The notes under the pieces are model-generated. The model saw only the letters and a program-made list of their open reading frames with translations, was not told the DNA's origin and ran no database searches. Made by a program: the position numbers and the translations under genes. 64,000 nucleotides of DNA from Verrucomicrobiota bacterium (GTDB lineage: Bacteria; Verrucomicrobiota; Verrucomicrobiia; Chthoniobacterales; Terrimicrobiaceae): contig JAPLTG010000011.1 in NCBI GenBank assembly GCA_026398255.1, positions 1 to 64,000 on the forward strand, written 5' to 3'. Positions 8,556-16,717 of this stretch are shown here, in pieces. Within the stretch, counting starts at the first letter, position 1. Every line of letters begins with the position of its first letter.

Positions 8556-10448
8556 CTACACGACGGCTGCTTCTTCCTTTTCGTGGCTTCGTGCCTTCGT
8601 GTGAGCCCAAGAGGGCATCGGGGACTCGAAGCGCATGAGGTCGTTTTCGAGTGGGTGGCGGAAGGCGAGGCGGTGGGCGTGGAGGCACATTGGGGGGGCG
8701 GACAGGGGGAGGGTCTGGCTCGTCCCGAGGCTGGCGTTTTCTAAATAGACAGGATCGCCGACGATGGGATGGCCGAGGTGCCAGAGGTGCGCTCGGATTT
8801 GGTTGGTGCGGCCGGTGAGCGGGCGGGCTTCGACCAAGGTGGTGCCGTCGGGGTCACGGCGCAGGAGGCGGAATTCGGTTTTCGCGGGGAGGCCGGCGGG
8901 GTCGATGTCGCGGGCGCCGGCTTTGGTGGGCGCGGAGGCGATCGGGGCGTCGCACGAAAATTCCTCCGCCGTCGGATGGCCGTGGATGCGGGCGAGGTAG
9001 ATTTTTTCGACTTCGCCGCGCTCGAATTGGGGCTGCACGAGTTTGGCGAAATGCCGCGTGCGGGTGAAAACGATGAGACCGCTGGTGTTGGCGTCGAGCC
9101 GGTGCGCGGGGCGGGGTTTCAGCGGATGGCAGGCCGTGTGCAGGATGGAGAGCAGCGTGTTGCGGTTGAATCGCCCGCTTGGGTGGACCGGCAACGGCGC
9201 GGGCTTGTCGATTACGATTAAGGCTTCGTCCTCGTGGAGGATGCGGATGTCGGCATTCACATCCGGCTCGATGTCGGCGGGAGTTTTTCGGAGGTAGCGT
9301 TCTGCGGCGCGGACGCGATGGCCCGGAGAAACAGGCACGCGCGCGGCGGAGAGGATTTGGTTTTTCTCGAAAATTCCGAGCCATTCGGCGGGTTCGGTGT
9401 GGGGAAAAATCGTGCTGAGGGTTTCCAAAATCTCCCTCCCGTCGCACTCCGCGGGAATCGCGATGGGGCGGAAATTGTCGGTGGGGACGCTGCCGGGCAG
9501 CGGCGTGGCGGCGGCGTGGATCGCGGCCTCCAGCGCGGCGATGCGATCCGCCATTTTCTCGGCACCGGTCTTGAAACAAAATGGACAACTTTCGCCGGCG
9601 ACAAATCGCTCGTCGGACTGATCCTCGGCGGTGAGCGGGGCGAGGCAGCGGTAGCATTGTGAGGAGCCGGTCTCGCGCAGCGCGGGATCGACGCCCACCC
9701 GCTGGTCGAAGACGAAACACTCGCCGTCGTAATGCGCGCCGCCGACTTCCTCGAAGTATTTCAGGATGCCGCCGTCGAGTTGGTAAATTTCGCGGAAGCC
9801 CTGCGACTCCATGTAGGGGCCGGCTTTTTCGCAACGAATGCCGCCGGTGCAAAACATCACCACCGGCTGGCTTTTCATTGACTCGGGAAGCTTTTGCACG
9901 GCTCCGGGAAAATCCCGGAAGTGGTCGATCCCCGCTGGAATTGCACCCCGGAAGGTGCCGAGCTTCACCTCATAATCGTTGCGCGTGTCGAGCAGCGCGA
10001 TGTTGCGGCCTTCGTCGAGCCATTGCTTGAGCGTGGCGGCGTCGAGCTTGGGCGAGGTGCGCACGCCCGGACGGATGCCTTCGACTCCAAAGGCGATGAT
10101 CTCTTTTTTGATCCGCACCAACATTCGGGTGAAGGGTTGGTCGGCGCTCTCGCTGAATTTTGGAGCCAAGCCGCCGAGGCCCGGAACGGCGCGGAGTTCG
10201 GCAACCAATTCCTCGACCTCCGCCGCGACCCCGGCGACGAACAAATTCACGCCCTCGGTGCTCAGCAGGATCGTGCCTTTCAGTCCCCTCGCCTTGCAAA
10301 AATCCATCAGGCGCGTGCGAAGGGGCTTAAGATCCGACAACTCGGCGAAGCGGTAGGCAGCAATGTTGGTGACGGGAGCGGTGGATGTTTTCAAAGGTGG
10401 TGCGTCGTGGATTCGGGAAATACCCGGCTTGACCGTCCGAGACGGCAC
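8556..10448 (-). CDS. Fusion: tRNA uridine hydroxylase TrhO + RluA-type pseudouridine synthase
   Basis: A 630-residue two-enzyme protein. Residues ~28-295 match TrhO/YceA (rhodanese family), which makes 5-hydroxyuridine at wobble U34 of tRNA. The catalytic Cys is C200 in FCTGGIRCEKA, and a Cys-rich end follows (CYRC, CPFC). After a linker of ~100 residues, ~400-600 is an RluA-family pseudouridine synthase with VIDKPAPLPVH, the catalytic Asp D452 in HRLDANTSG, and GRTNQIRAHL. The start is the GTG at 10448, though a TTG at residue 19 is possible; the gene abuts divergent accB. The last ~12 residues come from an inverted-repeat element. Confidence 0.9.
   Translation of the reverse strand: MPSRTVKPGISRIHDAPPLKTSTAPVTNIAAYRFAELSDLKPLRTRLMDFCKARGLKGTILLSTEGVNLFVAGVAAEVEELVAELRAVPGLGGLAPKFSESADQPFTRMLVRIKKEIIAFGVEGIRPGVRTSPKLDAATLKQWLDEGRNIALLDTRNDYEVKLGTFRGAIPAGIDHFRDFPGAVQKLPESMKSQPVVMFCTGGIRCEKAGPYMESQGFREIYQLDGGILKYFEEVGGAHYDGECFVFDQRVGVDPALRETGSSQCYRCLAPLTAEDQSDERFVAGESCPFCFKTGAEKMADRIAALEAAIHAAATPLPGSVPTDNFRPIAIPAECDGREILETLSTIFPHTEPAEWLGIFEKNQILSAARVPVSPGHRVRAAERYLRKTPADIEPDVNADIRILHEDEALIVIDKPAPLPVHPSGRFNRNTLLSILHTACHPLKPRPAHRLDANTSGLIVFTRTRHFAKLVQPQFERGEVEKIYLARIHGHPTAEEFSCDAPIASAPTKAGARDIDPAGLPAKTEFRLLRRDPDGTTLVEARPLTGRTNQIRAHLWHLGHPIVGDPVYLENASLGTSQTLPLSAPPMCLHAHRLAFRHPLENDLMRFESPMPSWAHTKARSHEKEEAAVV
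8580..8605 (-). repeat. Right arm of 26-bp inverted repeat, inside coding end
   Basis: Reverse complement of 8211-8236 apart from one base. It lies wholly within the last codons of the TrhO-RluA fusion gene and encodes most of the tail HTKARSHEKEE. Protein-family alignment would be expected to end before this tail, so the repeat probably supplied a new C-terminus and stop codon. Confidence 0.75.
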
Positions 10449-10487
10449 ATGACAGGATTCACCTCGTTCAAAAAACCCTTACCTACC

Positions 10488-10961
10488 GTGGACATCAAAG
10501 AAATTCGCACACTCATCGACCTCATGAAGAAGAACGGCGTCGCCGTCTTCAAAATGGAACGGGAGGGATTTAAAATCACCCTCAAAACCTCGGAGGCCAC
10601 GGTCTCCCACTCGGTCGTTACCTCCCAGCCGATGCTTGCCTACAACGGACCAGCAGCCCAGCCCGCCTCCGCGCCGGCACCGACTGCATCGGCTCCAGCA
10701 CCTGCTGCGGCCCCAGCGGCCTCGGGCGGCATCGAAATCAAATCCCCCATGGTGGGCACCTTCTATTCCTCCCCCTCACCGGACTCTCCGGCCTTCGTCT
10801 CAGTCGGCCAAGAAATCACTCCCGACACGGTCATTTGCATCATCGAAGCCATGAAGGTGATGAACGAAGTCAAGGCCGAGGTCGCCGGAACGGTCACCGA
10901 AATTTGCGCCGATAACGGCAAGCCCGTTCAATTCGGCCAAGTGATGTTCCGTTTGAAATAA
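10488..10961 (+). CDS. accB: Biotin carboxyl carrier protein of acetyl-CoA carboxylase
   Basis: Carries the biotin that shuttles CO2 in malonyl-CoA synthesis. The N-terminal helix ([17 protein letters not shown]) is followed by an Ala/Pro-rich linker (residues ~45-75), then the biotinyl domain with the biotin attachment site EAMKVMN. I chose the GTG at 10488 because homologues begin at this aspartate-isoleucine. The ATG at 10449 is in frame but adds 13 unconserved residues and would abut the divergent gene's start with no spacing. accC follows after 19 bases. Confidence 0.9.
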   Translation: MDIKEIRTLIDLMKKNGVAVFKMEREGFKITLKTSEATVSHSVVTSQPMLAYNGPAAQPASAPAPTASAPAPAAAPAASGGIEIKSPMVGTFYSSPSPDSPAFVSVGQEITPDTVICIIEAMKVMNEVKAEVAGTVTEICADNGKPVQFGQVMFRLK

Positions 10962-10980
10962 TCCCCTTCGGCCTCCCGCC

Positions 10981-12342
10981 ATGTTCAAAAAAATCCTGAT
11001 CGCCAACCGGGGCGAGATCGCACTGCGCATCATCCGGGCCTGCAAGGAACTCGGTGTTCAATCGGTCGCCATCTACTCCGAGCCCGACATTCACAGCCTG
11101 CATGTGCAACTCGCCGACGAGGCGATTTGCATCGGGCCCGCCCCCAGCAACGAGAGCTATCTCAAAATCGACCGCATCATCAGCGCGGCCGAGATCGCCG
11201 ATGTGGATGCGATCCATCCCGGCTATGGATTCCTCGCCGAGAACGCCCACTTCGCCGAGGTCTGCGCCAGCTGCAATATCAAGTTCATCGGTCCCACCTC
11301 GAATGCGATTCGTTTGATGGGCGATAAAAATTCCGCCCGCGACAGCGCGCGCAAGGCCGGCGTCCCCATTTCCCCCGGCAGCGATGGCACAGTGGATACC
11401 GAAGACGAGGCGCTCAAGATCGCCCGCAAGATTGGCTTCCCTGTCATGATCAAAGCGGTAGCCGGCGGCGGCGGTCGCGGCATGCGCATCGCGCACAACG
11501 ACTCGAGCCTCGTGCAGGGCTACCACGCCGCCCGTATGGAAGCCGACAAGGCTTTTGGCAACGGCGCCGTCTACATCGAGAAGTTCATCGTCAATCCCCA
11601 CCACATCGAATTCCAGGTCTTCGGCGACGAACACGGCCGGGTCGTCCACCTCGGGGAGCGCGACTGCTCACTCCAACGCCGCAACCAGAAGATCGTTGAG
11701 GAATGCCCCTCGCCGCTCATGACCGAGGAACTCCGCAAGCGCATGGGCGACGCCTCGATCAAACTTTGCGAAAGCGTCGGCTATACGAACGCCGGCACGA
11801 TCGAATACCTCGTGGATGACGACGGGAATTTCTACTTCATGGAAATGAACACCCGCATCCAGGTGGAGCACCCGATCACCGAGGAGGTCTATGGATGCGA
11901 TCTCGTGAAGCAGCAAATCCAAGTCGCCGCCGGCGAACATCTCGGCAAGCATGTGCTGGAAGCCCGCCCGCGCGGACATGCCATGGAGTGCCGCATCAAC
12001 GCCGAGGATCCCGAGAAAAATTTCATGCCCTGCCCCGGCAATATCGAACTCTACTACGCGCCAGGCGGCCGCGGCGTTCGCATCGATTCCCACGCTTACG
12101 CCGGCTACCCGATCCCGCCGAATTACGATTCGATGATCGCCAAGGTCATCGCCACCGCCTCCAGCCGCTCCGCCTGCATCAGCCGCATGTCTCGAGCTCT
12201 GAGCGAATACATGATTACCGGTATCAAGACGACGATCCCGTTCCAGCAGGCGATCATGCAAAATTCGTCCTTCCGTGAGGGCAAATACCACACCGGCTTC
12301 GTCGAGCAGCTCCTGCGCGACGGTGTGCCAGTGATCCGCTAA
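10981..12342 (+). CDS. accC: Biotin carboxylase subunit of acetyl-CoA carboxylase
   Basis: A 453-residue ATP-grasp enzyme that carboxylates AccB-bound biotin. The N-terminus [16 protein letters not shown] is diagnostic. The glycine-rich ATP loop [12 protein letters not shown], the Mg/ATP residues in [13 protein letters not shown] and the ending typical of AccC are present. Length is standard (E. coli 449). It forms an operon with accB; the carboxyltransferase genes accA and accD are not in the window. Confidence 0.96.
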   Translation: MFKKILIANRGEIALRIIRACKELGVQSVAIYSEPDIHSLHVQLADEAICIGPAPSNESYLKIDRIISAAEIADVDAIHPGYGFLAENAHFAEVCASCNIKFIGPTSNAIRLMGDKNSARDSARKAGVPISPGSDGTVDTEDEALKIARKIGFPVMIKAVAGGGGRGMRIAHNDSSLVQGYHAARMEADKAFGNGAVYIEKFIVNPHHIEFQVFGDEHGRVVHLGERDCSLQRRNQKIVEECPSPLMTEELRKRMGDASIKLCESVGYTNAGTIEYLVDDDGNFYFMEMNTRIQVEHPITEEVYGCDLVKQQIQVAAGEHLGKHVLEARPRGHAMECRINAEDPEKNFMPCPGNIELYYAPGGRGVRIDSHAYAGYPIPPNYDSMIAKVIATASSRSACISRMSRALSEYMITGIKTTIPFQQAIMQNSSFREGKYHTGFVEQLLRDGVPVIR

Positions 12343-12408
12343 GAGAGCCAAGCAGGGAAAACCTCCCATCGGCTTTGCGTTGCGGCGCCGGCCTGTCAGG
12401 CTGGGCCA

Positions 12409-13149
12409 ATGCGAGATGGCGTTCAGACGAGTTTTTTAATCCCGGCCTACAACGAGCAGGCGTTGGTGGGCCGCGCGATTTCCTCGATTCACGAATCCGC
12501 CTCGCTCTGTGGACTCGATCGTTACGAGATTGTCGTCTGTGACAATGATTCGACCGATCGCACGGCAGAGATCGCCGAGACTTTGGGAGCGCGTGTCATC
12601 CACGAACCCCACCGCCAGATCGCCCGGGCACGCAACGCGGCGGCGGAAGCCTCGATGGGATCGCGCCTTGTTTGGCTTGATGCGGATGCGACCCTGCCGC
12701 CGGAAGTCCTCCGTGGAACGATCGAGGCGTTCGATACGGGGAAATTTTGCGGCGGAGGTGCCCAAGTGGAGTTGGAGGGCGAGGATTTGGATTGGGGGCC
12801 GCGCTGCGCCATCGCGACATGGAACTGGGTGGCGCGGACTTTCCACCTCGCCGCCGGGTCCTATTTTTTCTCCACGCGGGAGGCGTGGTCGGAAACCGGC
12901 GGCTTCGACGAACGCGTTTACGCCGCCGAGGAAATCGGATTTGCGCGCGCCCTGAAACGCTGGGGCAAAAAACACAGTCTCGAATTCTGCGTTATCAAAT
13001 CCCCCGTCCCCTCCTCCGCCCGGAAAATCCAGCAGTTCACTGTGCGCCAAACCCTCTGGCAAATGGCCGTCTGCGCCTGGCCCGGCAATCTCAGTCGGCG
13101 CGACCGCTGCGCCTATTGGTATGAAAGGCCGGAAACCAGCGGAGACTGA
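12409..13149 (+). CDS. Glycosyltransferase family 2
   Basis: A 246-residue GT-A fold enzyme. The N-terminus is SFLIPAYNEQALVGRAI, the nucleotide-binding region EIVVCDNDSTDRTAEIA, and the metal-binding DxD motif is VWLDADATLPP. No transmembrane segment is evident after the catalytic domain, so it is likely cytoplasmic or peripheral. Donor and acceptor cannot be inferred. The nearest neighbours, accC and the convergent chalcone-isomerase-like gene, give no pathway hint. Confidence 0.82.
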   Translation: MRDGVQTSFLIPAYNEQALVGRAISSIHESASLCGLDRYEIVVCDNDSTDRTAEIAETLGARVIHEPHRQIARARNAAAEASMGSRLVWLDADATLPPEVLRGTIEAFDTGKFCGGGAQVELEGEDLDWGPRCAIATWNWVARTFHLAAGSYFFSTREAWSETGGFDERVYAAEEIGFARALKRWGKKHSLEFCVIKSPVPSSARKIQQFTVRQTLWQMAVCAWPGNLSRRDRCAYWYERPETSGD

Positions 13150-13163
13150 TCAAGGCGCGGGGT

Positions 13164-13724
13164 TCAATTCCCCAAGAGGGAGGATTTCAGGTCGCTGGCC
13201 ACGGGATCCGAGCCGAACCACAGGCTGAGAAAGGCCTTTTGAAAATCCCGCCCGGCGATCGTTCCTTTCAGCGTGCCTTGGTCATAGACGAGCGTGTCGG
13301 TTCCGACGAATTGCACCATTTGCACGCCGCCTTGCTGGAGTGAACCAAACATTCCCACGAAGGCATCGCGATCCTTGGCGTAGCCGGGATAGGTGTAGGT
13401 GACACTGTTCGCGAACTGGCTGGACCATGCCTTGGCCACATCGGAGGCCCCAACCGCACGCAGGAAGGTGAAACTGAATTGCATCGGCCCGGGCGAGGCC
13501 AGCACGGCGGCCTCCGAGCGGAGGGGCGCCGGGGTGTAGAAAGCCGCGACATAGATTTTGATCGGGACCAGGAGCAGGGAGAAAGTCCGGAGACCTGCGC
13601 CATTGAGCGCGAGGTTTTGGCCGGAGACCTGGGCGGTGGGAGGGACGACCACCCCTTGAATCTCAAGAGCCCGAGCGAATGGCAACGCCAAAAAAAGCGC
13701 GAGGAGTGCGGCGGTTTTTTTCAT
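13164..13724 (-). CDS. Chalcone isomerase-like exported protein
   Basis: A 186-residue protein with a signal peptide (MKKTAALLALFLALPFARA, cleavage near residue 19). The body resembles bacterial chalcone-isomerase-fold proteins (IKIYVAAFYTPAP, FSFTFLRAVGASDVAKAW, YDQGTLKGTIAGRDFQKAFLSLWFG). These bacterial members are non-catalytic-looking, often periplasmic proteins of unknown role, probably fatty-acid or lipid binding. It lies 9 bases downstream of the BI-1 gene on the same strand, suggesting co-expression. Confidence 0.78.
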   Translation of the reverse strand: MKKTAALLALFLALPFARALEIQGVVVPPTAQVSGQNLALNGAGLRTFSLLLVPIKIYVAAFYTPAPLRSEAAVLASPGPMQFSFTFLRAVGASDVAKAWSSQFANSVTYTYPGYAKDRDAFVGMFGSLQQGGVQMVQFVGTDTLVYDQGTLKGTIAGRDFQKAFLSLWFGSDPVASDLKSSLLGN

Positions 13725-13733
13725 CGGAAAAAC

Positions 13734-14423
13734 TCAGCGGCGGGAGCCGATGAAAAGGCGGAGCACATACCAGAACATCAACGCCACGCCGGCGAAGAGT
13801 TGGATCGCCGCCGCGAGGTCGGCGTTCTCCGGGTAGTCACGCATCACAGCCGAGGTCGTGTGAAGAATCGACCCCCCAGCCAGCAAAACCATCGCGACCG
13901 AAAACCAAGTGCCGAGATCGAATTTGAAGAGCACCGCACAAATGATCGCCCCGATTGCGAAAAGCCCGCCCCAGACGAGAAAGGTGCGGAGGAACGAGAA
14001 GTCCTTGCGCGTCACCACCACCACGCCGGTGAGGAGAAAGAACCCGCCGAGCGTGGCCTGAGCCGCGCTGGCAATCGTGCCGGGCGCGGTTTGGTTCGCC
14101 ACATCCAGAAGCGGCACGGTGATCACGGCCTGGAGCCCGACATACAAAACCAAGCCGAGATATTGAAGGGGGCGAGAAACGCTTGGCTGCGCCAGAAAAG
14201 TGGCCAACCACGAAAGGAGCATGAAGCCACCAAGGACCAGCAGCCAGTTCACGCTCGAGAAGGCGCCAACGAGAGAATCCGCGATGCCGCTTTGGAAAAG
14301 CGCCACCTCGATCCCCACGAAAAGTAAAATTGCCAAAGCGAGGTGCGAATAGGTGCGAACAATAAACGAGCCACGGGCTTCGGCTGGCAACTCGGCGACC
14401 GGCATGGAGTAGGGAGAATTCAT
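13734..14423 (-). CDS. Bax inhibitor-1/YccA-like membrane protein
   Basis: A 229-residue protein with about seven hydrophobic helices, starting near residue 28 (SHLALAILLFVGIEVALF) and ending with a short basic tail (RLFIGSRR). Spacing and sequence resemble the Bax-inhibitor-1 (TMBIM/YccA/YetJ) family, whose bacterial members act as pH-sensitive calcium leak channels or FtsH modulators. Function here is inferred only at family level. It is followed by the chalcone-isomerase-like gene and diverges from dprA. Confidence 0.8.
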   Translation of the reverse strand: MNSPYSMPVAELPAEARGSFIVRTYSHLALAILLFVGIEVALFQSGIADSLVGAFSSVNWLLVLGGFMLLSWLATFLAQPSVSRPLQYLGLVLYVGLQAVITVPLLDVANQTAPGTIASAAQATLGGFFLLTGVVVVTRKDFSFLRTFLVWGGLFAIGAIICAVLFKFDLGTWFSVAMVLLAGGSILHTTSAVMRDYPENADLAAAIQLFAGVALMFWYVLRLFIGSRR

Positions 14424-14546
14424 ATCGACGGAATCTGCTCGGATCGGCCATGGCTCTCAACACAAATCTCTGTCGTTTTACAGGCAGAAACTCGGGGAGA
14501 TATTTTCCTTTGGCTTGCCAGCGACCGGGGCTGTAATGGCGCCGTA

Positions 14547-15635
14547 ATGACCGATGCCGAAGCCTACATCGCCCTGAACATGGTTCCGAAAATCGGCCCG
14601 ATCCGCGTGCGGCGTTTGCTGGAGGCGATTGGCTCTCCGGTTGGTGTTCTCAGCGCCTCCAAGGACCGCCTTTTGTCCGTTCAAGGCATCGGCCCCGATA
14701 CCGCCGAATCGATCCGCTCGTGGGAATCTCATGTGGATCTCTCGGGCGAACTGACTCTCATCCGGGATTTCGGCGCCAAGGCACTCACGCCCGCGTCGCC
14801 TGATTATCCCGCCCTTCTCCGCGAAATCCACGACCCGCCGACCGTGCTCTACATCCTCGGAGACATTCTGGAGCGCGACCGCCATGCGATCGGAGTGATC
14901 GGCACGCGCAAGCCGAGCCACTACGCGAGCGATTGCGCCAAGAAACTTTCCTACCAACTCGCCTACGCCGGAGTGAGCGTCGTGAGCGGCCTCGCGCGGG
15001 GCATCGACACCGCCGCGCACCAAGCCGCCCTCGCGGCGAAAGGCCGGACGATCGCTGTGCTCGGAAGTGGATTGCTTGAGATTTACCCTCCGGAAAACAA
15101 AACCCTCGCCGAAAAAATCGCCACCAGTGGCGCCGTCATCACCGAGTTTTCGATGCGGGTGAAAGCGGATCGCCAAACTTTCCCCATGCGGAATCGCATT
15201 ATTTCCGGCTGTTCCTTCGGCGTTCTCGTGATCGAGGCTGGCGCGACCAGCGGCGCACTCATTAGCGCCAATCAGGCTGGCGAGCAGGGGCGATCGATCT
15301 ACGCCGTGCCGGGACGAATCGACAACCCGAATGCCATCGGCTCGAACCGCCTCATCCAACAAGGCGCGAAACTGGTGACCGGCGCCGAAGACATCCTCGA
15401 CGACATGGGGATTCTTTTTGCCGAGAAACCCCAACTCGTTCCGGCTCGCGCGCCGGAACTTTCAGGAAACGAGCTACAGGTTCACGCTGCTCTGGGAGAC
15501 GATGAAGCGCACATCGATACAATCATCGAGCGCTCAGGATTACCCAGCCAGACGGTTTCCTCGACGCTGTTTGCCTTGGAGTTGAAGAAACTCGTGCGCC
15601 AACGGCCCGGCAGCCATTTCGTGAAAATTTCCTGA
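14547..15635 (+). CDS. dprA: DNA-processing protein DprA
   Basis: Loads RecA on incoming single-stranded DNA during natural transformation. The 362 residues begin with a helix-hairpin-helix-rich N-terminal part (IALNMVPKIGPIRVRRLLEA, VQGIGPDTAESI). The Rossmann-like DprA domain follows with IGTRKPSHYA, SGLARGIDTAAH and RNRIISG, and a winged-helix C-terminus completes it. Start ATG at 14547; the frame is open further upstream into the divergent gene but without homology. It suggests competence or related DNA handling. Confidence 0.93.
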   Translation: MTDAEAYIALNMVPKIGPIRVRRLLEAIGSPVGVLSASKDRLLSVQGIGPDTAESIRSWESHVDLSGELTLIRDFGAKALTPASPDYPALLREIHDPPTVLYILGDILERDRHAIGVIGTRKPSHYASDCAKKLSYQLAYAGVSVVSGLARGIDTAAHQAALAAKGRTIAVLGSGLLEIYPPENKTLAEKIATSGAVITEFSMRVKADRQTFPMRNRIISGCSFGVLVIEAGATSGALISANQAGEQGRSIYAVPGRIDNPNAIGSNRLIQQGAKLVTGAEDILDDMGILFAEKPQLVPARAPELSGNELQVHAALGDDEAHIDTIIERSGLPSQTVSSTLFALELKKLVRQRPGSHFVKIS

Positions 15636-15667
15636 CCTGCGCGATAGCAGCGAGGATTTGGAAAAAC

Positions 15668-15832
15668 TTAGGGCGTGCCCTGCATGGCAGCACCCATGGC
15701 TCCAGCGCCTTCCCAGGATTGGGGGCGATTCCATGGCAGAGTGCCTTCCGCGTGAGCGGCGCTTTTTTCATCGAGTGCACATCCTCCAAGCAAGAGAGCG
15801 GCGGCTAAAATCAGGAGGCTAGTTCGCAACAT
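15668..15832 (-). CDS. Small lipoprotein, 54 residues
   Basis: A reading frame starting with ATG at 15832 encodes a lipoprotein signal peptide (MLRTSLLILAAALLLGGC). The lipobox LGGC is at residues 15-18, with mature Cys at 18. The mature 37-residue peptide contains PWNRPQSWEG and a Met/Ala/Gly-rich tail (GAMGAAMQGTP). Its start overlaps the end of the upstream coiled-coil gene by 14 bases, so the two are probably translationally coupled. I recall similar PWN..SWEG mini-lipoproteins in Verrucomicrobiota; the function is unknown. Confidence 0.75.
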   Translation of the reverse strand: MLRTSLLILAAALLLGGCALDEKSAAHAEGTLPWNRPQSWEGAGAMGAAMQGTP

Positions 15833-16613
15833 ATTCGGTCACCACATAGTCGCCGGGTTGGATGCTGAGGCCGTTGACAAGGCTTCCAGGGATAATGTCC
15901 GCGATGGACGAGGCAGGTTCGACCGAGGTGATGCGAACCCGACCGATCCGCGTGTTGCCACGCTTGACGAGAAGTTCGGTATTGCTCGTGACTCCGCTTT
16001 TGTCGCCAACATTGAGCACCACGAAATTCCAGGCTTCGTTCACTGCAAGGATTCGGCCGGAGAGGTCGTTGGCTTTTTGGATGCGCTTTTTCTCGACGAG
16101 TTGGGACTCGAGATCATTCGCTCGATTTTTGGTCGACTCGAGATTTGCGGTGAGTTGCTCGTTGAGAGTTTCTAGCTCCTTCACCTTGATTTTACTTTGC
16201 TCCAAATCCTCTCGGACTGGCTCATCTTTCAGAGTCGTGAGCTCCTGATTAAGCTTCTCCCCCTCCGTCTTCAACTCGGCGACTTGGCCCTTCAGCATTT
16301 CATTCTCGGTGTTGATCGTGTTTTGCTGGGTCTTCGCTAATTCAATATCGGATTGCTTGGACTCGACTTCCGCCTTGAGCTTGGCGACTTCGGCTTGGGA
16401 GGCTTCGTTTTTTGAAGTCCATTCGGCAACCGACTTTTGCGAATCCGCTAATTTAGCATTCGTATCTTCCAGTGACTTTTTAGTGGCAGCGACCTCGCCT
16501 TGAGAAGTGGCAAGGTCGGTCTTTGTTTGAACGAGCGTATTCCTATTAAGAAGCCCGAGTAACGCTGTGATTGTTGCAAGTGCAATCGTCGCGATGGTGA
16601 GGATTTTTGCCAT
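15819..16613 (-). CDS. Membrane-anchored coiled-coil protein with FlgT-like C-terminal domain
   Basis: A 264-residue protein. An N-terminal membrane anchor or signal (residues 4-22, ILTIATIALATITALLGLL) is followed by a heptad-rich coiled coil (about 30-175, Glu/Lys/Gln-rich). A globular end then contains VVLNVGDKSGV, KRGNTRIGRVRI and IQPGDYVV. The C-terminal domain has the same order of motifs as the protein at 57290-58072 inside the ribosomal operon, so the two are paralogues. The domain pattern is reminiscent of the flagellar FlgT C-terminal domain. It lies downstream of prfB and upstream of the mini-lipoprotein. Codon use is less GC-biased than in its neighbours. Confidence 0.72.
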   Translation of the reverse strand: MAKILTIATIALATITALLGLLNRNTLVQTKTDLATSQGEVAATKKSLEDTNAKLADSQKSVAEWTSKNEASQAEVAKLKAEVESKQSDIELAKTQQNTINTENEMLKGQVAELKTEGEKLNQELTTLKDEPVREDLEQSKIKVKELETLNEQLTANLESTKNRANDLESQLVEKKRIQKANDLSGRILAVNEAWNFVVLNVGDKSGVTSNTELLVKRGNTRIGRVRITSVEPASSIADIIPGSLVNGLSIQPGDYVVTEYVAN

Positions 16614-16717
16614 TAAAGTGGAGGAGCAGGTGGGGCAGGTTTCTAAAGATCAGATGCCACCGGGACAAGAAGGATTTTGAATTTTATTTGGATAGCTCCG
16701 GCCAATTAGCGCCAAGA

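Noticed and set aside
8211-8605. Insertion sequence bounded by terminal inverted repeats
   Set aside because: The 343-base interior has no transposase frame and no target duplication is visible. It is better described as repeats flanking a spacer.
13159-13173. GGGGTTCAATTCCCC resembles a tRNA T-arm
   Set aside because: No acceptor, D or anticodon arms are found around it. It overlaps the end of the chalcone-isomerase-like gene between two convergent genes and is at best a weak terminator hairpin.
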